The notes beneath the pieces were generated by a model. The model had not been told where the DNA came from, searched no databases, and saw only the letters and a program-made list of their open reading frames with translations. Positions 51,949-60,055 of a stretch of DNA of 64,000 nucleotides are shown piece by piece (position 1 is the stretch's first letter; each line of letters starts with the position of its first letter). Source of the DNA: Spirochaetia bacterium (lineage in GTDB: Bacteria; Spirochaetota; Spirochaetia; Treponematales; Treponemataceae); NCBI GenBank assembly GCA_900769975.1, contig CAAGIR010000142.1, positions 1 through 64,000 on the forward strand, read 5' to 3'. The position numbers and the translations under genes were made by a program.

Positions 51949-52812
51949 ATGAAAAAAATTATCAGCACTGTTATATCTGTTTTTTTTATGACTTTTCTAT
52001 TCTGTTTTGAATGGCCTCAAGATAATATTTCGCCTGAATCGTATTCCACTTATTTTGGACAGGAACGTGGTGGTTTAATTAATAATTCTCTTGTATTTTC
52101 CGAACCATCTCAGATAAAAGCGGCAGAAAAAGGTACAATTCTTGCCATTATTCTGGAAAATTACGACGATTCAGATTTTTTTCCATCTACTTTGGGTACA
52201 AGCGTTATTCTTTCTCACGAAGATAACCTTCAGTCTGTTTATGCAAATTTTGAAATATCATCGCTTACATTAAATGATCAGAATGAAACTGCTGTAGATG
52301 CAGGGACAATTTTAGGGGAAAGCGGATCATCTTCCTGGCAGGAAAACAAAGGTCACCTTGAATTCCAGATTATCGATACAAAAAACAAATCTGCAATTAA
52401 TCCAAAAGTTTTAATGCCTAGATCAGAAAAAGAAATTCCGCTTGTTTTGATGGGTATTTGTTTGGAAAATAAAAATCACACTTTTTACGATTTAAATGTC
52501 TACAAAACTTTCCAGTCAGGGCTTTACAGAGTATATCAGAAAAAAAATGACATTGCTTCGCCTTATAAAACGACGGTAAGTATTAACGGTGTAATCGTAG
52601 ATCAGATTCATTATGATACGATAATTCAAGAAAATGAAAAAATCTGTGTTTCTGGTAAAAAGAAATATACAAGCAAAGATATATATCCGAACGAAGATTT
52701 GCATTTGCTTGGAGAAGCAATGTTTACGCCTGGAAAAATTACATTAACGCTTGCCGAAGAAGATATTTTGGGAAATTCCAGACAATTAGTGTATAATATT
52801 ACTGTAAAATAA
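51949..52812 (+). CDS. Degenerate M23 (LytM-fold) protein
   Basis: The signal peptide (M-K-K-I-I-S-T to about F-C-F-E) predicts export. The middle part (about 50-150) has the strands of an M23 metallopeptidase: G-T-S-V-I-L-S-H-E-D-N-L-Q-S-V-Y-A-N-F, then G-T-I-L-G-E-S-G-S-S, then G-H-L-E-F-Q-I. In active enzymes the last is H-L-H-F and the Y-A-H is present; here the second His is Glu and Y-A-H is Y-A-N, so the zinc ligands and catalytic His are missing. It is more likely a binding or regulatory LytM protein. AAAGGAT precedes the ATG at 51949. A C-terminal beta region (about 190-287) follows. Confidence 0.75.
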   Translation: MKKIISTVISVFFMTFLFCFEWPQDNISPESYSTYFGQERGGLINNSLVFSEPSQIKAAEKGTILAIILENYDDSDFFPSTLGTSVILSHEDNLQSVYANFEISSLTLNDQNETAVDAGTILGESGSSSWQENKGHLEFQIIDTKNKSAINPKVLMPRSEKEIPLVLMGICLENKNHTFYDLNVYKTFQSGLYRVYQKKNDIASPYKTTVSINGVIVDQIHYDTIIQENEKICVSGKKKYTSKDIYPNEDLHLLGEAMFTPGKITLTLAEEDILGNSRQLVYNITVK

Positions 52813-52839
52813 TTTTTTTGATAATTGCGGAGGTTAATT

Positions 52840-54600
52840 TTGGAACATAATATGATTTTATCAGCGTCAGGATGGAGAAAAGTTTTTGCAGTTTCTCAAA
52901 ATGAACAGGATAAATCACCACAAATCAGCGAAAATGATGTAAAAATCGCTGTTACCGCAGCAAATGTTTTTTTTGATTATTTATGTGAACAGACTGGTCA
53001 GCAAATGCCTGTCATAGCGCTAGGTATAGATGCCCGCCCCACAGGTCCAGCAATTGCTGATGCGATGATTCATGCTCTTGTAAAAAAAGGTGCAGTCATT
53101 CAATATTCTGCCGTTACTTCTGCCCCAGAAATTATGGCTTATGCAAGAAAACTCGATGGATTTATTTATATTTCGGCAAGTCACAATCCTGTCGGACATA
53201 ATGGTATAAAATTTGGACTTAATGACGGCGGTGTTTTAAATGCACAGGAAAATGCAAAACTTGTTAAAAAATTCACAAACTGTCTTAATAATGAAGATAA
53301 ACTTAACGCAGATTTTACTGCCGCCTACAGCGTTCCATCTTCTGAAATCAAAAAAGTTTATGATGTAAGTGAAAGTTCAAAACATAATTCACTTTATGCC
53401 TACAAAAATTTCTTAAATGAAACAATTACTGCCGAAAATGACAAAAATTTACAGAATAATTTTTTCACAATGCTTGACAATGCCATTACAGAACGAAAAA
53501 TCGGTGTAGTTTGCGATTTTAACGGAAGTTCCAGAAAATGTTGTGTGGATAAAGAGTATTTTAATGAACACAAAATTAATTTTTATTCTATAAATGAAAA
53601 AGAAATAGTACACGAAATTATACCAGAAGCAGAAAATCTTGTTTTTGTTGCTGCAGAAATGGAACGTCTTCAAAAAGAAGGTCACAAGGAAGTTGTTTTA
53701 GGATATATGCCAGATTGTGACGGTGACAGAGGTAACATAGTTTATTGGAATGAAAAAACGCAAAAAGCAGAAATTCTTAAAGCACAGCAGGTTTTCAGTC
53801 TTTCCGTACTTGCTGAACTTACTTATTCTATCTGGCAAAATCGTAACAAAGATGTCAAACATGCCGTTGCCGTTAATTGTCCTACATCTATGCGCATAGA
53901 AAAAATTGCTTCGTATCTTGGGGCAAAAGTTTTTCGTGCAGAAGTTGGCGAAGCAAATGTAGTTAATCTTGCAAGAGAAAAAAGAGCAGAAGGATATAAT
54001 GTCCGCATTTTAGGCGAAGGTTCCAACGGAGGAACAATAACATACCCTTCTGCCGTTCGTGACCCAATTAATACTATTTTTGCCATAATAAAATTACTTT
54101 GCATGCGTGATAAAGGACTTTTTGAATTGTGGTGCAAAAAATGCAATATTCCTTATAATCCTGATTTTACGCTTAGTGATGTTCTGGATACAATTCCAAA
54201 ATATACAACAACAGGAGTTTCTGAACCACGTGCCATTTTACATGTCAAATCTTCAAATCACGCCGAATTAAAAAAACATTTTCAATCAGTTTTTGAATCT
54301 CAATGGAAAAATAAATCCAACGAGTTACAACAAAAATTCGGCATTTATGACTGGGAATGTGTAATTACAAACGGAACAAAAGAAACTAGAAATGTAACAA
54401 ATTTTTCACTGTCAGGTAAAGGCGGTCTTAAAATTATTTTTAAAAATCAAGACAAACAAGACATTGCTTTTATCTGGATGAGGGGAAGCGGCACAGAACC
54501 TGTTTTTAGAATCATGTGCGATGTAGAAGGTGACAATCCGCAAATGGAAAAAGAATTGCTCGAATGGGAAACACAAATGATTCAACAATCAGATTTTTAA
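52840..54600 (+). CDS. Phosphohexomutase (phosphoglucomutase/phosphomannomutase family), TTG start
   Basis: Alpha-D-phosphohexomutases move phosphate between C1 and C6 of hexoses. The phosphoserine loop is I-S-A-S-H-N-P-V-G-H-N-G (about 110), the metal loop D-C-D-G-D-R-G-N, the sugar loop G-E-G-S-N-G-G-T and the phosphate loop R-G-S-G-T-E-P-V-F-R. Length 586 aa, longer than the usual 450-550 because of inserts around 170-260. GGAGG sits 6 bases before TTG at 52840 (L-E-H-N-M-I-L-S-A-S-G-W-R), the likely start; an ATG at 52852 is the alternative. A second, different mutase follows. Which hexose it uses is not visible. Confidence 0.85.
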   Translation: MEHNMILSASGWRKVFAVSQNEQDKSPQISENDVKIAVTAANVFFDYLCEQTGQQMPVIALGIDARPTGPAIADAMIHALVKKGAVIQYSAVTSAPEIMAYARKLDGFIYISASHNPVGHNGIKFGLNDGGVLNAQENAKLVKKFTNCLNNEDKLNADFTAAYSVPSSEIKKVYDVSESSKHNSLYAYKNFLNETITAENDKNLQNNFFTMLDNAITERKIGVVCDFNGSSRKCCVDKEYFNEHKINFYSINEKEIVHEIIPEAENLVFVAAEMERLQKEGHKEVVLGYMPDCDGDRGNIVYWNEKTQKAEILKAQQVFSLSVLAELTYSIWQNRNKDVKHAVAVNCPTSMRIEKIASYLGAKVFRAEVGEANVVNLAREKRAEGYNVRILGEGSNGGTITYPSAVRDPINTIFAIIKLLCMRDKGLFELWCKKCNIPYNPDFTLSDVLDTIPKYTTTGVSEPRAILHVKSSNHAELKKHFQSVFESQWKNKSNELQQKFGIYDWECVITNGTKETRNVTNFSLSGKGGLKIIFKNQDKQDIAFIWMRGSGTEPVFRIMCDVEGDNPQMEKELLEWETQMIQQSDF

Positions 54601-54694
54601 AGTAATCATTTTACAGTAAATATTTTTCAATAAAACAGTTTAAATTTATGCCTTTTTGGTGTATAAATTATATATAATTCATTGGAGGAAATAA

Positions 54695-56440
54695 ATGGAT
54701 AAAGCTGAAATTTTGAAACGTGCAAAGGAATATATTGCAGAAGAAAAAGACGAACGTTTTAGCAAAGAAATTGAAGAATTAATTGCTAAAGATGATTATA
54801 AAGAACTTGAAGACAGATTCTATCAGACACTTGAATTTGGAACAGGTGGTCTTCGTGGAATTATGGGCGGCGGTACAAATCGCATGAACACCCTTGAAAT
54901 TAATAAAGCAACACAGGGACTTGCAAACTATGTTTTAAAAGCATTCCCAGAAAAAGCAAAAGACGGAACACTCAGTGCTGTAGTTGCTTACGACAGCCGT
55001 TTGAATTCTGATGTTTTTGCAGAAGCTACAGCATTAATTTTTGCCGCAAACGGAATCAAAGCATATCTTTTTTCAGGATTACGCCCTACTCCAGAACTTT
55101 CTTTTGCAATCAGAAAACTTGGTGCACAGACAGGTGTTGTAGTTACTGCATCTCATAACCCAAGAATGTACAATGGTTATAAAGCATATTGGGATGACGG
55201 TGCTCAGGTTATTGAACCACATGACAAAGGAATAATTGACGAAGTAAACAAAGTTACAAGTGTTAAAACAATGACAAGGACAGAAGCAATTAATTCTGGA
55301 AAACTTGTTTTGATTGATAAAGAAATTGATGAACCTTTCTGGGCAATGTGTAAAGAGCAGCTTTTCAGACCAGAATTGATTAAAGAAAAAGCAAAAGATG
55401 TACGTATTGTTTACACACCGTTACATGGTACAGGTGCAATGCATGTTGAAAAAGTTCTCGGTGATTTAGGACTTAATGTTATTACAGTTCCACAACAGCG
55501 AGAACCAGACGGAAATTTCCCAACTGTAGAAAAACCTAATCCAGAAGAAAAACCAGCCCTTACAATGGCAGTTGAACTTGCAAAAAAAGAAAATGCAGAC
55601 GGTGTTATGGCAACAGACCCAGATTCAGACCGTTTTGGAACTGCTTTCCCAGACAAAGATGGAAACTGGGTTCTTTTAAGCGGAAATCAGATGGGTGCAC
55701 TTCTCATGGATTACATTCTTCTTTCACGAAAAGAATTCAACAAAATGCCTCAAAATCCTGCTTGTATCCGTTCGATTGTTACTTCACCATTTGGAGATTA
55801 TATCTGTAAAAAATATGGCGTAACTATGATGGATTGTCTTACTGGTTTTAAATGGATTGCAGCAGTAGAAGCCGATTTTGAAAAAAAGGGAACTTACAAT
55901 TACGTTTTCGGACTTGAAGAAAGTTATGGTTATAAAGTTGAAACATCAGTAATGGATAAAGATGGTGTTTCTGCCGCTGCGATGTGTGCAGAAATGATTC
56001 TTTACTGGCGTTCACAGGGAAAAAGCCTTCTTGAACATCTTGATGAACTTTATAAAGAATTCGGATATTTCGAAGATCGTGCAATTTCTCAAAATTTCCC
56101 AGGCATGTCTGGTGTAGAAACAATGAAAAACATGATGTCAAATATGCGTGCAAATCCTCCTTTAACCTTAGGCGGAGAAAAAGTTCTAAAAGTTCGCGAT
56201 TTGATGTGTGATGACAAACTTCCAAAAAGCAATGTTCTGCAATTCTATCTTGAAAGCGGAACAATTGTAAGTGCAAGACCTTCAGGAACAGAACCAAAAA
56301 TTAAATTTTACATTAATTCTATGGTTCCAGCAGGAAACGGCACAGATGCATGGCTTTCAGAAGCAAAAGTTCAGGCAGGAAAACTTTGTGACGGTATTTC
56401 TTCTGACATTCAGAAAATAATTGATGCGTCATCAAAATAA
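54695..56440 (+). CDS. Phosphoglucomutase/phosphomannomutase (PgcA type)
   Basis: 581 residues, typical of PgcA-like enzymes. Motifs: G-T-G-G-L-R-G-I-M-G near the start, V-V-T-A-S-H-N-P-R-M-Y-N-G-Y-K (phosphoserine), D-P-D-S-D-R-F-G (metal), E-E-S-Y-G-Y (sugar), and R-P-S-G-T-E-P-K-I-K-F-Y (phosphate). GGAGG lies about 7 bases before the ATG, and TATAAT-like sequence is just upstream (about 54673). It should interconvert glucose-1-phosphate and glucose-6-phosphate. It shares only family motifs with the 52840 protein, so this is not a recent duplication. Confidence 0.92.
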   Translation: MDKAEILKRAKEYIAEEKDERFSKEIEELIAKDDYKELEDRFYQTLEFGTGGLRGIMGGGTNRMNTLEINKATQGLANYVLKAFPEKAKDGTLSAVVAYDSRLNSDVFAEATALIFAANGIKAYLFSGLRPTPELSFAIRKLGAQTGVVVTASHNPRMYNGYKAYWDDGAQVIEPHDKGIIDEVNKVTSVKTMTRTEAINSGKLVLIDKEIDEPFWAMCKEQLFRPELIKEKAKDVRIVYTPLHGTGAMHVEKVLGDLGLNVITVPQQREPDGNFPTVEKPNPEEKPALTMAVELAKKENADGVMATDPDSDRFGTAFPDKDGNWVLLSGNQMGALLMDYILLSRKEFNKMPQNPACIRSIVTSPFGDYICKKYGVTMMDCLTGFKWIAAVEADFEKKGTYNYVFGLEESYGYKVETSVMDKDGVSAAAMCAEMILYWRSQGKSLLEHLDELYKEFGYFEDRAISQNFPGMSGVETMKNMMSNMRANPPLTLGGEKVLKVRDLMCDDKLPKSNVLQFYLESGTIVSARPSGTEPKIKFYINSMVPAGNGTDAWLSEAKVQAGKLCDGISSDIQKIIDASSK

Positions 56441-57005
56441 AAATATTTCTGATTATAAAAGACTGCGCCATCTTTTTAACAGTGGTGCAGTCTTTACTGC
56501 TTTTGACACCGAAACAACTTCTTTAACTCCGAATACTGGAAGAATTATAGAAATTGGTGCGATAAAATTTACAAAAGACAAGGTTATAGGAAGTTGGTGC
56601 GGAATTTTTAATCCAAATCAAAAGTTGTCACCGTTTATAACAAATCTTACTCATATAACTCAGCAGATGTTAAATTTTTCTGATTCCATAGATGTGCATC
56701 TTCCAGACTTTCTTTCATTTATTAAAGATACAGTTTTAATAGCACATAATGCACAGTTTGATATTAATTTTTTAAAAGCTGAATGTGAAAAATCAAATCT
56801 TCCTGTAATAAAAAATCAAGTTGCCGATACACTTAAACTTTCCAGAATTATTTTTCCAGATTTTGCACGTTACCGATTGGATTTTCTTGCCGATATGTTT
56901 TCTATCGACAAAGGTTCATCTCATCGTGCGTATGATGATGCAAAAGTCTGTATGCAATTATTTAAAATCTGCATGGATAAAGAAAAATATCTTAAAACAA
57001 ATTAA
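56424..57005 (+). CDS. DnaQ-like 3-prime to 5-prime exonuclease
   Basis: A DEDDh exonuclease: F-D-T-E-T-T-S near residue 28, H-N-A-Q-F-D-I-N-F-L in the middle, and H-R-A-Y-D-D-A at about residue 170. Resembles the DNA polymerase III epsilon subunit, but its size (193 aa) and lack of a C-terminal clamp-binding region leave open whether it is epsilon or a stand-alone nuclease. The start overlaps the mutase gene by 17 bases and no ribosome binding site is seen; ATG 56424 is preferred over TTG 56421. Its 3-prime end overlaps the LysM gene on the other strand by 4 bases. Confidence 0.85.
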   Translation: MRHQNKNISDYKRLRHLFNSGAVFTAFDTETTSLTPNTGRIIEIGAIKFTKDKVIGSWCGIFNPNQKLSPFITNLTHITQQMLNFSDSIDVHLPDFLSFIKDTVLIAHNAQFDINFLKAECEKSNLPVIKNQVADTLKLSRIIFPDFARYRLDFLADMFSIDKGSSHRAYDDAKVCMQLFKICMDKEKYLKTN

Positions 57006-57931
57006 CTTCGAGGTGCTTTTGCCGGATCAACCGGCTGTCCATTTTGGAATACCATAAAAGTCATCTGAGGTCTTCCGCTCATTGCATCTATTCCTACAGT
57101 ACCCAGAACACTTCCAGAAACAGGATATTCACCTTTTTTAACCTTTACGGAACTTAATCCTGTATAAGCATAAATAAGTCCTGTTTTTGTCTGAACAAAT
57201 ACCACTTGTCCAAATCCTCTGTAAACTCCGACATACATTACAGTACCTTCATGAATACAAACAACATCTTCATTTTCTTTTGCAGATAACTGAACGCCTG
57301 AAATCTTTCCTTTTACCTGTGTTATTTTCGGATTATTAACAGGCCATTTTACAGATGGATCAGCGGCAACAGTATTACCATAAGTTCTTGAATCAGAAAC
57401 TTTTTCCAACTGGCTTGGTGCTGTCTCTTTCAAAACCTGCTGTTTATCCTCGGTAGAAGTTTTTTGCGCTAGATTCTGAACATTATTATCAATTTTTATA
57501 GAATTATCATAAACTTTTAATTTTTGACCAACTTTTATTACCTGAGATGAATCCAGATCATTAATCGCAATTACATCTGCCACCGTCATATTGTTCTTTT
57601 TTGCAATACCATATAGGGTATCTCCCTTTTGAACCACATATTCCATTGTTTTTTTTGTGTTGGTAGTTTCAATTTTTTTTTGTGAAGATAAAGCGACCGC
57701 TGTCCCAATGTCAGCTTCTGGAATAATCAGTTTTTGACCTGCTTTTAATATGTCATTTTCAGAAAGATTATTGGCTGCCCGCAATTCAGCAACAGTAATT
57801 TGATATTTTCTGCTGATTGAATATAAGGTGTCTCCTTTTTCAACTTTATAAGAAGTTTCAGCAAAGAGAAATCCACAAAAAACGAAACATAAAATAATCA
57901 ATAATGAACACTTTGTTGTATACTTTTCCAT
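57002..57931 (-). CDS. LysM protein with degenerate M23 domain
   Basis: Signal peptide, then two LysM modules (about residues 29-72 with Y-K-V-E-K-G-D-T-L-Y-S-I-S-R-K, and 97-140 with Y-V-V-Q-K-G-D-T-L-Y-G-I-A-K-K) that bind peptidoglycan. The C-terminal 110 residues have an M23/LytM outline (W-P-V-N-N-P, G-T-V-M-Y-V-G-V-Y-R-G-F-G-Q-V-V, Y-T-G-L, G-S-V-L-G-T-V-G) but the H-x-H at the end is M-T-F-M-V, and the other zinc ligands are missing, so no peptidase activity is expected. EnvC/NlpD-like activator proteins have the same state. No ribosome binding site; GATAAT lies 6 bases before the ATG. Confidence 0.8.
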   Translation of the reverse strand: MEKYTTKCSLLIILCFVFCGFLFAETSYKVEKGDTLYSISRKYQITVAELRAANNLSENDILKAGQKLIIPEADIGTAVALSSQKKIETTNTKKTMEYVVQKGDTLYGIAKKNNMTVADVIAINDLDSSQVIKVGQKLKVYDNSIKIDNNVQNLAQKTSTEDKQQVLKETAPSQLEKVSDSRTYGNTVAADPSVKWPVNNPKITQVKGKISGVQLSAKENEDVVCIHEGTVMYVGVYRGFGQVVFVQTKTGLIYAYTGLSSVKVKKGEYPVSGSVLGTVGIDAMSGRPQMTFMVFQNGQPVDPAKAPRS

Positions 57932-57937
57932 ATATTG

Positions 57938-57943
57938 ATTATC
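57938..57943 (-). promoter_or_regulatory. -10 box of the LysM gene, leaderless spacing
   Basis: GATAAT on the minus strand, then 6 bases, then ATG at 57931. No ribosome binding site and no good -35. Confidence 0.4.
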
Positions 57944-57965
57944 GGCATATTTTAGAATTTATTTA

Positions 57966-59186
57966 TTAGAAAATTACTTTCTTGTAAAAATCATTAACAT
58001 TTATTCCATTTATAATTTCATTTTCTTTGTAATGATTAAGAGTCGATTCGATGCCTGTTTTCAAATGATCAGATGTAATTCCATGTTTTATAGAAATGTC
58101 TGCTTCCATAAGTGCCGAAAAATGATCACAAATCCTTACAAGCCTTCCGTCAATCGGGTTATATTTTCCTTTATTATATTTCGAATTTAATTCTTCCCAA
58201 GTGACGATTTGAATTTGTCCGTTTTCATCCAGAATTCTGTTAGAAAATTCATCACTTGTATAATAAATCACTTGATCTACAAAAAAATCTTCCATAAGTG
58301 GAACAAGTTCTTTACTTACAATTTCATTTTCAATTTTTTTAACAATATTCGGTAAATCATCAGTTGCCTGTTTTACAGGAGAAATAATATCACGTGTCAC
58401 CGATTCAGGTAGATCATGAAAAAGTGCACTAAAAAAATTATTTACAACACGTTCTTTACACATATTTGGATTTGATTCACGTCCCAAAAGAAGAGTCATA
58501 ACTGCTACATAAAAGCAATGTCCCAAAACAGAAGTTGCAGGCACCCTCGGTGTTTGATTCCACCTTGTCTGAAACCTCAATTGCTCAATTTTTAAAAGGA
58601 AATTAAACGCTTTTTGGTGTGTCATCAGTTTCTGTAAACCTTCAAATTCCAGATACGGCTGGATTTCTTCTTCAAGTTCTGTTCTTATACTTGAAAGGCG
58701 TTCTTTTTCATTTACCACAGAAAGCATTTCCAGTTCTCGAATAGTTGCAAATTTATGTGCTGCATTGTAAACACGAATGGTTTTATTTAATGATTCACCG
58801 TTTTTCTGTTTTTCTGATTTTTGATAAACATATTCAGAAAATTCTTTTAAAAGCTGTTTATCTGTAATTAATTCAGAATATTGATTTAAAACCCATTCAT
58901 TTAAGCGGCGATATTCATCTGGAAATTCTCTTTTTAACATTTGCTGTACAGGCGCTTTAATATCACACAAGGCAATTTTTCGCAATAAATCAAAAAAAGA
59001 TGCATAAATCATCCAATACCAGTCAATTTTTGAACCTTTATTTTCTTCAAATTTCCCGATAATGTATGCCAAAACCATTTTTTCACCAGCTTTATCCATT
59101 TCCACCAGTTCAAAAGGACGAATTAAATCGTTCCATCGTTGAATGGAAAAGCCTTCAAATATTTTAAAAACGAGATTTTTTTCCAT
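57966..59186 (-). CDS. HD-domain phosphohydrolase
   Basis: 406 residues. The HD signature is in the second half: L-G-H-C-F-Y-V-A-V-M-T-L (about 225), the diagnostic F-H-D-L-P-E-S-V-T-R-D-I (about 255) and a later R-I-C-D-H-F-S-A (about 355) giving the last Asp. The first 210 residues are helical and not recognised. HD proteins of this type cleave nucleotides or other phosphoesters with a metal, but the substrate cannot be told. Start 59186 has AGGGTGA-like sequence upstream. It lies between the LysM gene and the 59219 gene, 34 and 32 bases away, probably one operon. Confidence 0.78.
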   Translation of the reverse strand: MEKNLVFKIFEGFSIQRWNDLIRPFELVEMDKAGEKMVLAYIIGKFEENKGSKIDWYWMIYASFFDLLRKIALCDIKAPVQQMLKREFPDEYRRLNEWVLNQYSELITDKQLLKEFSEYVYQKSEKQKNGESLNKTIRVYNAAHKFATIRELEMLSVVNEKERLSSIRTELEEEIQPYLEFEGLQKLMTHQKAFNFLLKIEQLRFQTRWNQTPRVPATSVLGHCFYVAVMTLLLGRESNPNMCKERVVNNFFSALFHDLPESVTRDIISPVKQATDDLPNIVKKIENEIVSKELVPLMEDFFVDQVIYYTSDEFSNRILDENGQIQIVTWEELNSKYNKGKYNPIDGRLVRICDHFSALMEADISIKHGITSDHLKTGIESTLNHYKENEIINGINVNDFYKKVIF

Positions 59187-59218
59187 TTTTCTGACATCAC
59201 CCTACTTTTACAAAAATT

Positions 59219-60022
59219 TTAATTACTTAACCCGTTTTTATGATCAGAATCCATTTTATCTTTCCAGACAAGAGCCTTTCTTTTAACTTCATCAGCCTGA
59301 TCTGTTTTTCCTATCGCAATATAATATTTTCTTAGAGCAAGCAGATATTTTATGGCATTTCTCATATCATCAATACGTCTTGAAGAAGTTTCATATTTAT
59401 TTCTGTAAGCAGTTGCAGAATTGTTCAGCAATTTTTCTACCATCATCATATAATGGGCAGTAGTTTCATAGTTTTCAGAAGAATGATCAAAATAATCTTT
59501 TACAGAACCGCTCATATCGATAAAGTTTTTTGCAACAGTTGCAAATCGTCCTTCCAACTCAACAAGAGAAAACTTCCATTTACTATTATCACCAAAAGCT
59601 TCTTTTAACATTGCAATGGAAAGACCAAGTTTTTTCATCAGATTATGTCTTCTCAATATTGAAAGATTTTTTATTTTTTCAAGATTTTCTGCCAATTCTG
59701 AATATTGAATGTCAATCGTATCAGTTACAATTTCTTCCAGATAAATAATTGCTTTATATAAAACTTTTCTTGTTTCATTTAATGCATCTTGATTTTTTAC
59801 AAGTAGAACTTTCACAGACAAACTGTTTTGTGCCATATACAAAGATGATACATAAATCATATCTTCACACAACTGAAGTTTCTTGTTTTCCAAATCAATA
59901 TCACCTTTATGCATTCCATTCAACATTGTTTTTTCTTTTGCAAGCAGAGCAGTAATTTTTTCTTTATAAGGAATTATGATTTCATTAAAGTGAAGGCGCA
60001 TTTCTTCAGAAATTTTTGCCAT
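59219..60022 (-). CDS. Helical protein of unknown function
   Basis: 267 residues, nearly all helical and charged, with no membrane segment, signal or Cys pattern. Repeated leucine-spaced stretches (L-Y-K-A-I-I-Y-L-E-E-I-V-T-D-T; M-M-V-E-K-L-L-N-N-S-A-T-A-Y-R-N-K-Y) suggest a helical bundle. I do not recognise a family. GGGGG lies about 5 bases before the ATG. It is 33 bases from recN and 32 from the HD gene, so expression is shared. Confidence 0.65.
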   Translation of the reverse strand: MAKISEEMRLHFNEIIIPYKEKITALLAKEKTMLNGMHKGDIDLENKKLQLCEDMIYVSSLYMAQNSLSVKVLLVKNQDALNETRKVLYKAIIYLEEIVTDTIDIQYSELAENLEKIKNLSILRRHNLMKKLGLSIAMLKEAFGDNSKWKFSLVELEGRFATVAKNFIDMSGSVKDYFDHSSENYETTAHYMMMVEKLLNNSATAYRNKYETSSRRIDDMRNAIKYLLALRKYYIAIGKTDQADEVKRKALVWKDKMDSDHKNGLSN

Positions 60023-60055
60023 TTTTACCCCCGATTATCCTTCAAAATAATACTG

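Noticed and set aside
52825..52839. Upstream TTG start for the first phosphohexomutase
   Set aside because: The GGAGG ribosome binding site would be inside the coding region; TTG at 52840 has correct spacing.
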